Shown here: in pieces, positions 45,293-53,581 of the stretch
Position numbering within the stretch: the stretch's first letter is position 1
Layout of the letters: every line of letters starts with the position of its first letter
Assembly (NCBI GenBank): GCA_040394195.1
Contig: JBEBSR010000003.1
Coordinates: forward strand, 1 to 64,000
Length of the DNA stretch: 64,000 nucleotides
From: Wohlfahrtiimonas larvae_A
GTDB taxonomy: Bacteria > Pseudomonadota > Gammaproteobacteria > Cardiobacteriales > Wohlfahrtiimonadaceae
Direction of reading: 5' to 3'
Position numbers and translations under genes: made by a program
Notes under the pieces: generated by a model
What the model saw: the letters and a program-made list of their open reading frames with translations, nothing else
Told to the model about the DNA's origin: nothing
The model's database searches: none

Positions 45293-46051
45293 GTGCCGTT
45301 ACGAAATTACAAAACAAGCAAAGCCATAGTAGCCATCGCTATGTTAGCCGTTTTTTTATTTCATGGCGGACTTCTCTATGCGATCACTTATGTGAGCAGT
45401 CGTGAGGATCATCAAGTGATGATGGAGCCTTCAACGATGATTATGCATCACATTAGTTTAGCAGGTGTTGATACTGCTGAAGAAGTTACGAATCAGCATG
45501 ATGATGAAGAGCTTTTAACTGAGCCAACAGAGCCTGAAGAGGAAGTTAAGGAAGAAATCAAAGAAGAGGAAGTGGTTGAAGAGAAGGTAGAAGAAGTACC
45601 TGAAGAACCAGTTGTGGAAGAGCCTAAAGAAGAGATCATTACAACTAAGCAACCAACGCCTCAAGCACCAAAAATTCAGGAAAAAAAGAAAGAGAAGCCA
45701 AAACCTAAGCCTCAACAGAAAAAGCAAGAGGCAAAACCACAGCCAAAACGCCAATCGAAGCGCGTGGAAAATAGAGTGTTCTCAATGCAAGATATTTCTG
45801 TATTGTCAAAACCAGCACCGAATTACCCAAGATCAGTATTGATGCGTCGTACAGGTGGTACAACAATTCTTTTAATCAAGATCAATGAGCAGGGTAAAGC
45901 TGTATCAGTGAAGATTGAGAAATCATCGGGTAATGAGCAAATTGATAAAGCTGAGGAAACAGCGGCATACAAAGATCTACTAAAACCATACATCGTCGAT
46001 GGTAAGGCTCAGGCAATTGTTGTCAGAATTCCATATCAATTGAAATTTTAG
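45293..46051 (+). CDS. tonB: TonB energy-transducing protein
   Basis: Inner-membrane anchored protein that spans the periplasm and transmits proton-motive force to outer-membrane receptors. It is 252 residues from a GTG start. One N-terminal helix (about 10-32), including the conserved His (LFHGG), is followed by a Pro/Glu then Pro/Lys region (about 75-155) and the C-terminal TonB domain (about 170-252; PNYPRSVLMRRTGGTTILLI). It sits between the receptor and exbB with about 40-base gaps, so the operon is self-contained. Confidence 0.93.
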   Translation: MPLRNYKTSKAIVAIAMLAVFLFHGGLLYAITYVSSREDHQVMMEPSTMIMHHISLAGVDTAEEVTNQHDDEELLTEPTEPEEEVKEEIKEEEVVEEKVEEVPEEPVVEEPKEEIITTKQPTPQAPKIQEKKKEKPKPKPQQKKQEAKPQPKRQSKRVENRVFSMQDISVLSKPAPNYPRSVLMRRTGGTTILLIKINEQGKAVSVKIEKSSGNEQIDKAEETAAYKDLLKPYIVDGKAQAIVVRIPYQLKF

Positions 46052-46088
46052 AATTTTATAAGTTTATTTACGTAGAAAAGGAAAACAC

Positions 46089-46820
46089 ATGCAACCAGAA
46101 GTCACCGGATTGGGGTTTGAAAACTTTATTGGCCAAGCTGATATGTTGAGTAAAGCACTCTTTATTATCTTAATTGTGATGTCTATAGTTTCTTGGCTCA
46201 TTATCTTTTTGAAAGCATTGCAGGGTATTTCAGAAAAACGTAATACTAAAAAGTTCCTAAAAATGTTTTGGAATGCTAAATCAGTGGATGATATTGATGG
46301 TTATTTAGTAGAGCATACACCAAACAACTACCATGAAATTCTAACGGATGCAGGCGTTCATGCATTGCAGCGTTATAAAAAAACGCATGGTAATTCATTG
46401 AGAGATAGTGGTTCATTGGGTGAAGTGATTACGCGTGCTTTAAGTACTAAACTGGATGAAATCAACTTGCGTTGTGAAAATGGTGTGACGGCATTGGCGG
46501 CAATTGCAGCAACTGCACCATTTGTTGGCTTGTTTGGTACAGTTTATGGCATTTACCATGCTTTGATTGAAATTGGTTCAACAGGTGCAGGCACAATTGA
46601 TAAAATTGCAGGCCCTGTGGGTGAAGCATTGATTATGACAGGTGTTGGCTTGGCAGTTGCGATTCCTGCGGTATTGGCGCATAGCTGGGTGATCAGACGC
46701 AATCAAGTAACTGTTGGTGCTTTGGATTCATTTGCGTATGAGTTATTGAATCTATTAGGTGGCGAATGTGTTCATTGCAAAAATGATTGTTGCGATAAGA
46801 GCCAAACAAAAGGAGCTTAA
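46089..46820 (+). CDS. exbB: ExbB, TonB-system proton channel subunit
   Basis: Pentameric inner-membrane scaffold of the ExbBD motor. It is 243 residues with three helices: one near 20-40, and two after residue 135 (ALAAIAATAPFVGLFGTVYGIYHAL, then GPVGEALIMTGVGLAVAIPAV), the MotA/TolQ/ExbB signature. TolQ is excluded by context with tonB and by the short periplasmic N-terminus. A Cys/His-rich tail (ECVHCKNDCCDK) is unusual for ExbB. The exbD start follows two bases later. Confidence 0.94.
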   Translation: MQPEVTGLGFENFIGQADMLSKALFIILIVMSIVSWLIIFLKALQGISEKRNTKKFLKMFWNAKSVDDIDGYLVEHTPNNYHEILTDAGVHALQRYKKTHGNSLRDSGSLGEVITRALSTKLDEINLRCENGVTALAAIAATAPFVGLFGTVYGIYHALIEIGSTGAGTIDKIAGPVGEALIMTGVGLAVAIPAVLAHSWVIRRNQVTVGALDSFAYELLNLLGGECVHCKNDCCDKSQTKGA

Positions 46821-46822
46821 TC

Positions 46823-47341
46823 ATGGCATTTGGACGTTTACGAGGTACTAACTCGCGTGCCCGTGCTGAAATTAATATGGTGCCTTTGATTGACGTGATG
46901 TTGGTTCTATTGGTAATTTTCATTCTAACAGCGCCATTGGTAACACAATCGGTTCAATTGAAATTACCTGAAGCAGTAGATTTGAAAGAAAAAACTGTTT
47001 CAGAGCAGGCAGAAATTAAGCCAATTTTAGTTGCAATCAATGCCGATTCTGAAGTACACATCAATGATGAGAAAATGGAAACTGAAGAAGCGGTATTAGC
47101 TACTTTGACAAAGCTGAAGGATGATGCGAAAGCTATTAATCCTGATCAGAATCCATTAGTGCAGTTTCATGTTGATACTAAAGTACCTTATGAAATTGTC
47201 GCTAAAACAATTACTGCATTCAGTAAAGTGGGCTTAGGTAATATTGGTTTTGTAACTTTGCCAGGTGAAGGCGGAGCTGCTCCTGCTGCAGGGGAATCAG
47301 TACCTGCAGGAAATACAGTACAACCAGCACCAGCAAACTAG
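46823..47341 (+). CDS. exbD: ExbD, TonB-system proton channel subunit
   Basis: 172-residue ExbD with a cytoplasmic N-terminus, one helix carrying the proton-accepting Asp24 (VPLIDVMLVLLVIF), and a periplasmic domain. It is longer than E. coli ExbD (141) because of an Ala/Pro/Gly-rich tail after about residue 150. Last gene of the receptor operon, followed by a terminator. Confidence 0.94.
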   Translation: MAFGRLRGTNSRARAEINMVPLIDVMLVLLVIFILTAPLVTQSVQLKLPEAVDLKEKTVSEQAEIKPILVAINADSEVHINDEKMETEEAVLATLTKLKDDAKAINPDQNPLVQFHVDTKVPYEIVAKTITAFSKVGLGNIGFVTLPGEGGAAPAAGESVPAGNTVQPAPAN

Positions 47342-47353
47342 AAAATAAAGTAT

Positions 47354-47385
47354 AAAAAGGCTTAGTTGATTAACTAGCCTTTTTT
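47354..47385. terminator. terminator after exbD
   Basis: AAAAAGGCTTAGTT pairs with AACTAGCCTTTTT (one mismatch), between convergent genes. Confidence 0.85.
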
Positions 47386-47408
47386 ATTGGGTGAAATTAT
47401 GGTGGATA

Positions 47409-48116
47409 TTATTGTGGCGGATTAGGCTGTGCTTTAACTTCGTTTGTATCATCACTATTTTTAGACTCTTTGATGATGAATTTCAATAAGCCAACGCCAG
47501 CTTTCATGAATTGATCTTCAGCTTTTTGATTATCTTCTTCATTGATCATTGTGAAATAGCTTTGTAAGGTATTGCCGAATTCATCGGGAACATCATTCGC
47601 TTTCATCAATTGTGTCACTAAATTCACAACATCGGTTTCACTGGGATCTTTTTCAGAGATTAATTTTAATCCTGCTTGTAGTGATTTTTGATATTCAACT
47701 GGAATATTAAAAACTTCGGTTAAAACTTTTTCAACTTCTTTGGGATTGGCTGTACCTGATTCACTGCTTTGTAAATACAGCGCTAAAGCATTGACATAAG
47801 CATCAGGCATTTTGGGTAATGAAGAAGCTAGCTCTTGTACATCCTGATTAGACAATGTCTTGCCTTGTTGGCTTTGTAAAAGTAATTGTAAGGCTGTGAT
47901 CTGTTTGCTACTGAGTTTAGGTAGAGATTCTGCCAATTGATCCGCATCTTTTTGGGTGAAGTTGGAAGTTGTACTGTTAGCTTTTTGTTTGACACAAATT
48001 TCTAAGCCTTCATTGGTTTCAAAACATTTTTCAACGGGCTGAACTGCATAAGTCATACTCATTGATGAGGAGAATAGAAGCAGTGAGAGTGTAAATGGTT
48101 GCAATTTATTATTCAT
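47409..48116 (-). CDS. exported protein with degenerate helical repeats, unknown
   Basis: 235-residue protein with signal peptide (about 1-24, MTYA) and two Cys just after it (CFETNEGLEICVKQK). From about residue 52 it has roughly four degenerate repeats of 35-38 residues, each an acidic turn and helix with a pattern like D-x-x-x-L-x-x-x-L-P-K ... ALxLxLQS; the first two are clearest (DADQLAESLPK and DVQELASSLPK). The repeats predict a periplasmic alpha-solenoid. Family not recognised. It is divergent from the mgtE leader, sharing about 370 bases upstream. Confidence 0.65.
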   Translation of the reverse strand: MNNKLQPFTLSLLLFSSSMSMTYAVQPVEKCFETNEGLEICVKQKANSTTSNFTQKDADQLAESLPKLSSKQITALQLLLQSQQGKTLSNQDVQELASSLPKMPDAYVNALALYLQSSESGTANPKEVEKVLTEVFNIPVEYQKSLQAGLKLISEKDPSETDVVNLVTQLMKANDVPDEFGNTLQSYFTMINEEDNQKAEDQFMKAGVGLLKFIIKESKNSDDTNEVKAQPNPPQ

Positions 48117-48220
48117 GATTGATCCTTTGTGGTGCTTTCACATTTGTCATTGTGATTTTATCAGGAAAATAACAGGATTATGTTAATTAAGTGTTTTGTT
48201 TATTTTTGTAAATAAAAATC

Positions 48221-48248
48221 GTTACATTTTTGTGTGAATCTGTATAAT
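48221..48248 (+). promoter_or_regulatory. promoter of the mgtE leader
   Basis: Extended -10 element TGTATAAT (TATAAT at 48243-48248) with a GTTACA -35 sixteen bases upstream, predicting transcription from about 48255 and a leader of roughly 235 nt before mgtE. Confidence 0.65.
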
Positions 48249-48254
48249 ACGGTT

Positions 48255-48489
48255 TTTTATTATTTGGAGAAAAATTCCGTGGATGAGGACCCGATCATAT
48301 CCTTGTGTTTTGATCATAGGATCAACAGCTAAGTCCTGAGAGTTTTTCTAGTCTTCAGGCAATCTGAAGATCTATTGTTATAGTTCACTTATATCTAATA
48401 TTAAATGGTAAAATATTATCTATTAATATTAGATGTGGGTGATGTCCAAGCCCATGGTCTCCTGTATATTATATAACTAAGGAGCAACA
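48255..48489 (+). promoter_or_regulatory. long structured mgtE leader with SD-sequestering hairpin
   Basis: Between promoter and mgtE the RNA can form a 7-bp hairpin TCTTCAG/CTGAAGA (48352-48370), a 12-bp AT-rich stem ATCTAATATTAA/TTAATATTAGAT (48393-48434), and a pairing of CTCCT (48459-48463) with the mgtE SD AGGAG (48480-48484). A short ORF with SD lies at its 5' end. The last pairing would hold mgtE translation off. I could not match it to the M-box consensus. Magnesium control is inferred from the gene served. Confidence 0.6.
48279..48332 (+). CDS. candidate leader peptide upstream of mgtE (17 codons)
   Basis: GTG-start ORF with GGAGA nine bases upstream. The peptide begins M-D-E-D-P and ends at TAA. 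Acidic and proline-rich N-terminal runs are the feature by which the E. coli mgtA leader peptide MgtL (M-E-P-D-P...) destabilises ribosomes at low Mg2+. An overlapping ATG ORF of 18 codons (48283-48339) has worse SD spacing. Translation is predicted, not shown. Confidence 0.45.
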   Translation: MDEDPIISLCFDHRINS

Positions 48490-49896
48490 ATGAGTGTTTA
48501 TCAACAATCCAATTTATACTTCTATCTAGAACCAATCATCGAAGCGGGTGATGCAGAGGCTTTCATTGAACTAGTTAAAAATGCAAAAGCCATTGATATT
48601 GCTGATGTTGTGGAAGAATTTCCCACAGAAGCTGTCGTTGCATTATTAGAAAAATTAGATTCAGCGAATTTATCTTATTTGTTTGAAGAGTTTGAAGAAG
48701 AAGAGAAACTCCGCTTTGTGCCTCATTTATCGATTGAAACATTGGGGCGATTGTTTGAAGATTTACCATCAGATGAGCAAGTGAGCTTATTTGTGATGTT
48801 GAATGCTGAACAGCGCCGCCAAATTTTGCCAGCTTTGGATAAAGAAGAGCGTGAAGCAATTGTTGAATTGTCATCTTATCCTGAAGGCACTGTGGGTGCG
48901 ATGACAACAGCGGATTATGTCAATATTACAGAAACAGCGACAGTTCGTGATACTTGGGCGCAGATTCGCATAGATGCGCGCACAAAAGAAGCATTATCCA
49001 TGATCTATGTGACAGATGAATATCGTCATTTAGTGGGCGTTTTATCTTTACAAGATCTATTAATCAGTAATGATGATGATTGTATTAAAGATGTTATGGT
49101 GAAAGATATCATCCAAGCACGAGCATCAGATAAAGATCGTGTTGCGGTTGAATTAATTGAACGTTATAACTTAGAGGCTTTGCCAGTTACGGATGGTTAT
49201 GGCCATTTAGTGGGTATTGTCACAGTCGATGATGCGATGGAGCGCTTACGTGAATCAACAGCAGATTCATTTGCAAAATTGGGTGGTAACGTACCAATGT
49301 CAGGTCCTGAATTGGATTATGAATATTCAAGCTTTTGGCGAATGTTCTCTGTGCGTGGTTTCTGGTTGATCATATTAACTGTGTTTGGCGTGTTCACAAG
49401 TGCATTTGTGGCAAAGCAAGAAGAGATATTATCAGAAGTGATTATTCTCGCCGCATTCTTAGCACCAATCGTTGATATGGGCGGTAATACTGGCAGCCAA
49501 TCAGCAACACTTGTCATTCGTTCAATGGCATTGGGTGATTTAACGTTAAAATGGAAAGATATTTGGTTCGTCTTCAAGAAAGAAATGCCCGTTGCGTTAA
49601 TGTTGGGTATTACTGTTGCATTGGTAGAAGTCGTGTTGGCTTACTTCTTTAAATCAGGTATTGGCGTAGAAGTATTGATGATCATTGGCTTATCAATGGT
49701 AACTGTAACATTTGTGGGCGGTTTGATCGGGATCTTCTTGCCATTTATTGCGAAACGCTTCAATATTGATCCTGCAACATTAAGCTCACCAATGTTGACA
49801 TCTATCATGGACTTCTTAGGCGTTGTGATCTATTTCAGTTTTGCTTATTGGTTCTTAAGCGATTTGTTACGTGAAGCTGCAGAAACAGTGAGCTAA
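48490..49896 (+). CDS. mgtE: MgtE-type magnesium transporter
   Basis: Inner-membrane Mg2+ channel gated by cytosolic Mg2+. It is 468 residues with the canonical layout: superhelical acidic N domain (about 10-130; EEFPTEAVVALLEKLD), two CBS domains (about 140-255), a connecting helix, and five membrane helices from about 285, with DMGGNTGSQSATLVIRS in the first pore region. AGGAG precedes the ATG, within a possible SD-occluding hairpin. It is preceded by a long leader and convergent with the Sit transporter. Confidence 0.96.
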   Translation: MSVYQQSNLYFYLEPIIEAGDAEAFIELVKNAKAIDIADVVEEFPTEAVVALLEKLDSANLSYLFEEFEEEEKLRFVPHLSIETLGRLFEDLPSDEQVSLFVMLNAEQRRQILPALDKEEREAIVELSSYPEGTVGAMTTADYVNITETATVRDTWAQIRIDARTKEALSMIYVTDEYRHLVGVLSLQDLLISNDDDCIKDVMVKDIIQARASDKDRVAVELIERYNLEALPVTDGYGHLVGIVTVDDAMERLRESTADSFAKLGGNVPMSGPELDYEYSSFWRMFSVRGFWLIILTVFGVFTSAFVAKQEEILSEVIILAAFLAPIVDMGGNTGSQSATLVIRSMALGDLTLKWKDIWFVFKKEMPVALMLGITVALVEVVLAYFFKSGIGVEVLMIIGLSMVTVTFVGGLIGIFLPFIAKRFNIDPATLSSPMLTSIMDFLGVVIYFSFAYWFLSDLLREAAETVS

Positions 49897-49919
49897 TTTA
49901 AATTAATAGAAAAAGTGGC

Positions 49920-49955
49920 AAAGCCACAGCATGCTATGCATGTTGTGGCTTTTTT
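49920..49955. terminator. shared terminator of mgtE and the sit operon
   Basis: AAAGCCACAGCATG / CATGTTGTGGCTTT hairpin with A and T flanks. It overlaps the last codons of the convergent permease gene. Confidence 0.88.
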
Positions 49956-50776
49956 GCACGTAGAATTAAACTTAATAGATAAGCTAGTACAAAGATGACC
50001 GCTTGAATAATCACAATGGATGGGCCTGTATCAGCATCTAAATGGTAGCTCATGATTGTACCAATCACAGAAGCAATCACAGAAACAAATACAGCAATCA
50101 CTAGCATTAACTCAAAGCGCTTCGTTAATAGGAAAGCAGTAATACCAGGGGAAATTAACATTGCAATCACTAATACAATGCCTGCTGCCTGTAATGATGT
50201 CACAATTGTGAGTGATAATAACGATAACAATAAATAATGTAAAAATGTCACAGGCAAGCCAACAACTTTAGCTTGTGTTGCATCAAAGCAGAATAAAATG
50301 AAATCTTTGAGTTTTAGTAAAATGATAATACTGATCACAGCACTGATAATCACAGTGAAAATAAATTCATTTTTCGTAATGCCCAAGATGTTGCCAAATA
50401 GAATGTGTGATAAATGAATATTGGTATGGATTTTTGTCACCATTACAATACCTACAGCAAACATACCAGAGAATAATATGCCCATCACGGTATCTTCTTT
50501 AATGCGTGAATTATTTTTGATAAAACCCGTTGCCAATGAGCAAAAAATGCCAGAAATAAATGCACCAACAATGAATGGCAATCCAACGAGATAGGCGATC
50601 ACAACACCAGGCAATACAGCATGTGAAATCGCATCGCCAATCAATGACCAGCCTTTTAAAACTAAAAAGCATGAGAATAGTGCACACACAATTGCAATCA
50701 CAATCGCTGCATATAAAGCTCTACGCATTAATTCTAGTTGAAAGGGCTCGGTAAAGAAGTTGATTAACTCCGACAT
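49934..50776 (-). CDS. sitD: Mn/Fe ABC transporter permease, SitD/YfeD-like
   Basis: 280-residue permease of the cluster-9 (metal chelate) ABC-3 family with about eight hydrophobic helices. GWSLIGDAISHAVLPGVVIAYLVGLP is the family's conserved region near residue 45, and SPGITAFLL follows in the later part. It forms a heterodimer with the preceding permease. Its start overlaps that gene's stop by one base, and the gene order ligand-binding protein, ATPase, two permeases matches sitABCD/yfeABCD. Confidence 0.88.
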   Translation of the reverse strand: MSELINFFTEPFQLELMRRALYAAIVIAIVCALFSCFLVLKGWSLIGDAISHAVLPGVVIAYLVGLPFIVGAFISGIFCSLATGFIKNNSRIKEDTVMGILFSGMFAVGIVMVTKIHTNIHLSHILFGNILGITKNEFIFTVIISAVISIIILLKLKDFILFCFDATQAKVVGLPVTFLHYLLLSLLSLTIVTSLQAAGIVLVIAMLISPGITAFLLTKRFELMLVIAVFVSVIASVIGTIMSYHLDADTGPSIVIIQAVIFVLAYLLSLILRAKKPQHA

Positions 50777-51627
50777 TATTGTGCTCCTTTACGAATTCTC
50801 AAACGCGTAGCAATATAGCCATATTTTGGTGCGAAGAAGAATGCCAACAAGAATAATCCAGTTTGTAATGTGACGATTACGCCGCCTGTTGCGCCATCTA
50901 AGAAATAACTTAACCATGCACCCACAATGCTGCTGATTGAACCAATTGCAATTGAAATCAAAATAATGTGAGAGAATTTATCACTTAATAGATAAGCAGT
51001 TGCGCCAGGAGTAACAACCATTGCGATCACTAGAATGGCACCAACAGTTTGTAATGCAGCAATTGTGCAAGCACTCAACAATGTAAAGAAAATAATTTTT
51101 AAATGTAATGGCGATAATCCCACAGAGCGAGCATGGACTTCATCAAAAAATACTGCCAATAGATCTTTCCAAATTACACACAATACAATGAGAGATACAG
51201 CAATGATAATGTTCACTTGTAAAATATCACTGTCAGCAATTGCGAGAATATTACCAAAAATGATGGATTGCACATCTACAGATGTTGGGTTGAGTGAGAC
51301 AATGAATAAACCTACAGCAAAGAATGTAGAGAATATGAATCCAATAATGGCATCTTCTTTTAAATGAGTGAAATGACGAATGACTGTAATGGAGAAAGCC
51401 GCCAATAAACCAGAAAAGAACGCACCGATTGAATAAGGTAAACCTAAAGCATAAGCACCCGCAACACCTGGCACAACAGAATGCGATAACGCATCGCCCA
51501 TCAATGACCAGCCTTTGAGCATCAAATAAGCGGATAAAAATGCACATGTACCACCGACTAATCCACTCACCCAAATGGCTTTACGCATATATTCATAGGC
51601 GAAGGGCTCCATTAATAATTCCCACAT
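50776..51627 (-). CDS. sitC: Mn/Fe ABC transporter permease, SitC/YfeC-like
   Basis: 283-residue ABC-3 family permease paralogous to the next gene, with GWSLMGDALSHSVVPGVAGAYALGLP near residue 40 and VVTPGATAYLL near 210. Two distinct permeases, rather than a single ZnuB-type homodimer, distinguish Sit/Yfe systems from Znu. The start overlaps the ATPase stop by one base, so translation is coupled. Confidence 0.88.
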   Translation of the reverse strand: MWELLMEPFAYEYMRKAIWVSGLVGGTCAFLSAYLMLKGWSLMGDALSHSVVPGVAGAYALGLPYSIGAFFSGLLAAFSITVIRHFTHLKEDAIIGFIFSTFFAVGLFIVSLNPTSVDVQSIIFGNILAIADSDILQVNIIIAVSLIVLCVIWKDLLAVFFDEVHARSVGLSPLHLKIIFFTLLSACTIAALQTVGAILVIAMVVTPGATAYLLSDKFSHIILISIAIGSISSIVGAWLSYFLDGATGGVIVTLQTGLFLLAFFFAPKYGYIATRLRIRKGAQ

Positions 51628-52514
51628 TATGCTTCTTCCTTCGGCGCTTGTGCACTGGTTCTTGGCGGTTCTTTTTTATCAACGCCATAGAAAACAGCAG
51701 GGCGCTCATCATCTGTTAATACAGTGATACGGCGAGGATCGCTATCATCGTGTAAATCATCACCATCAATGTGAATGTGACGCAATACACCACCAAATGT
51801 TTTTTCAAGATTATGATGGTTAAAGGTTGTTTCTGTTGGGCCAGCTGCGATGATTGTTCGGTTGATAAATAAAGTTTGATCACAGAATTCTGGCACAGAG
51901 CCTAAGTTATGTGTAGAAACTAAAATCAAATGACCTTCATCGCGGAGTTTGCGGAGTAAATCCACAATGGCATTTTCTGTTTTCACATCCACGCCAGTGA
52001 AAGGCTCATCCAGCAAGATAATTTTGCCTTCTTGCGCTAAAGCGCGTGCTAGGAATACGCGTTTTTTCTGTCCACCTGATAGCTCGCCAATTTGACGATG
52101 TGCTAACGATTCCATATTCACACGTTGCAGTGATTCCAAAACTTTAGCTTTATCATTGGATGATGGGATACGCAAAAAGTTCATTTTGCCATAGCGGCCC
52201 ATCATCACAACATCAGAAACTAGAACAGGGAAGTTCCAGTCTACTTCTTCAGTTTGTGGTACGTAGGCAACTGTATTTTGTTTCAAAGCAGCTTTAACAT
52301 TGCCACCATTAATAGATACAGAGCCTTTTGTCGGTTTAACCATGCCCATGATGCTTTTGAATAGTGTGGATTTACCACCGCCATTCACGCCAACAAGTGC
52401 GCAAATGGTTCCACCATCTAAATGAAAATTAACATCTCTAATGGCCGTATGGCCATTATTGTATGTGACAGTTAAATTTTCGACTGTGAGCGAAAACTTT
52501 TCTTGTGAAATCAT
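51627..52514 (-). CDS. sitB: Mn/Fe ABC transporter ATP-binding protein, SitB/YfeB-like
   Basis: 295-residue ABC ATPase: Walker A GVNGGGKST near residue 42, Q-loop YVPQTEEVDW (the WNFP that follows is typical of manganese/iron ABC ATPases), signature LSGGQKKR, and Walker B IILLDEPFTGVD. An extra C-terminal segment of about 50 charged residues, with HIHIDGDD, follows the core. It overlaps the start of the permease gene and the stop of sitA. Confidence 0.92.
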   Translation of the reverse strand: MISQEKFSLTVENLTVTYNNGHTAIRDVNFHLDGGTICALVGVNGGGKSTLFKSIMGMVKPTKGSVSINGGNVKAALKQNTVAYVPQTEEVDWNFPVLVSDVVMMGRYGKMNFLRIPSSNDKAKVLESLQRVNMESLAHRQIGELSGGQKKRVFLARALAQEGKIILLDEPFTGVDVKTENAIVDLLRKLRDEGHLILVSTHNLGSVPEFCDQTLFINRTIIAAGPTETTFNHHNLEKTFGGVLRHIHIDGDDLHDDSDPRRITVLTDDERPAVFYGVDKKEPPRTSAQAPKEEA

Positions 52515-53413
52515 TGGTTAAAGCCTTTTGCAATTGTTTCAACGGTTGTTTTTAAAAGATCAATATATGTTGGTACTGGTCCATTTGGCTCAGATAATGT
52601 GTCAACATATAACACGCCACCGTAAATAGCATCTGTTTCTTTACTGATCTGTTTTGCAGGCTTATCAGAGACTGTACTTTCACTGAATACAACAGGGATG
52701 TTATTAGCGCGAACAGTTTCGATGACTTTACGAACTTGTTGTGGTGTGCCTTGTTGTTCAGCGTTAATTGCCCATAAATATAATTCTTTCAAATCATAAT
52801 CTTTTGCTAAGTAACTGAAAGCACCTTCACTTGTCACTAACCAGCGTTTATCTTGTGGGATATTGGCTAAGCGATCGCGCAATGGTTGATCCAATGCTTT
52901 GATCTTCTCTTTGTAAGCTTCTGCGTTAGCAGTATAGACAGCTTTATTCTCTGGGTCATATTTAATGAGTGCATCACGGATATTGTCAATGTAAATGATG
53001 GCATTGGTTGCAGACATCCAAGCATGAGGATTTGGCATGCCACTATATTCACCTTCTACAATGGACATTGGTACGATGCCATCACTAATAACAACAGAAG
53101 GAACATCTTGCATATTTTCAAAAAAACGCTCAAACCAGTTTTCTAAATTCAAGCCATTCCATAAGATTAAATCTGCTGATTGTGTACGTAAGATATCTTT
53201 TGGCGTTGGCTGATAGTTGTGAATTTCAGCACCATGCTTAGTAATGGATTCTACAATTGCAGCATCGCCAGCCACATTTTGTGCCATATCTTGAATAATA
53301 GTGAAAGTTGTCACAACTTTGAGCTTATCCTTTGCATTTGCAACGGATGCAAGAGAGAATACAGAAGCTAGGATTGTGATGCCGATGGTTGCAAGGTATT
53401 TATGTTTGCGCAT
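52511..53413 (-). CDS. sitA: Mn/Fe-binding periplasmic protein, SitA/YfeA-like
   Basis: Cluster-9 solute-binding protein, 300 residues from the ATG at 53413; the longer upstream reading has no signal peptide. The signal peptide ends ASVANA (about 27). The metal ligands of the YfeA/SitA/MntC group are visible: His65 (HNYQPTP), His130 (NPHAWM), Glu196 (TSEGAFSY) and Asp271 (YVDTLSE). The Glu/Asp pair and lack of a His-rich loop favour Mn/Fe over Zn. First gene of the four-gene operon, overlapping sitB by four bases. Confidence 0.92.
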   Translation of the reverse strand: MRKHKYLATIGITILASVFSLASVANAKDKLKVVTTFTIIQDMAQNVAGDAAIVESITKHGAEIHNYQPTPKDILRTQSADLILWNGLNLENWFERFFENMQDVPSVVISDGIVPMSIVEGEYSGMPNPHAWMSATNAIIYIDNIRDALIKYDPENKAVYTANAEAYKEKIKALDQPLRDRLANIPQDKRWLVTSEGAFSYLAKDYDLKELYLWAINAEQQGTPQQVRKVIETVRANNIPVVFSESTVSDKPAKQISKETDAIYGGVLYVDTLSEPNGPVPTYIDLLKTTVETIAKGFNQ

Positions 53414-53541
53414 GGAGAATAGCCTTATCGAGGGATTGAAAAACCTTAGTATAGTAAATCTATAAGTAGCTTCCAAATGGGATTTAGTGGATTTGAGAGT
53501 TATTCTTATTTGATGGGAATGTTTTTCATGCAAGATGATTT

Positions 53542-53557
53542 TGATAATAAATTATTA
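53542..53557. promoter_or_regulatory. Fur-like palindrome between sitA and the next gene
   Basis: TGATAAT-AA-ATTATTA is an almost perfect inverted repeat close to the Fur core TGATAATnATTATCA but with a two-base centre. It lies about 130 bases upstream of sitA and 25 upstream of the divergent gene, so it could regulate either. Confidence 0.4.
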
Positions 53558-53581
53558 AATAGTGGGTTTTGAGTATATATT

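Noticed and set aside
45530..45770. tandem DNA repeat in tonB
   Set aside because: The repetitive look comes from Glu/Pro/Lys codons of the normal TonB periplasmic linker.
48255..48489. M-box (ykoK) or yybP-ykoY riboswitch before mgtE
   Set aside because: The conserved blocks of these classes, as I know them, are not found; the leader is reported as unassigned instead.
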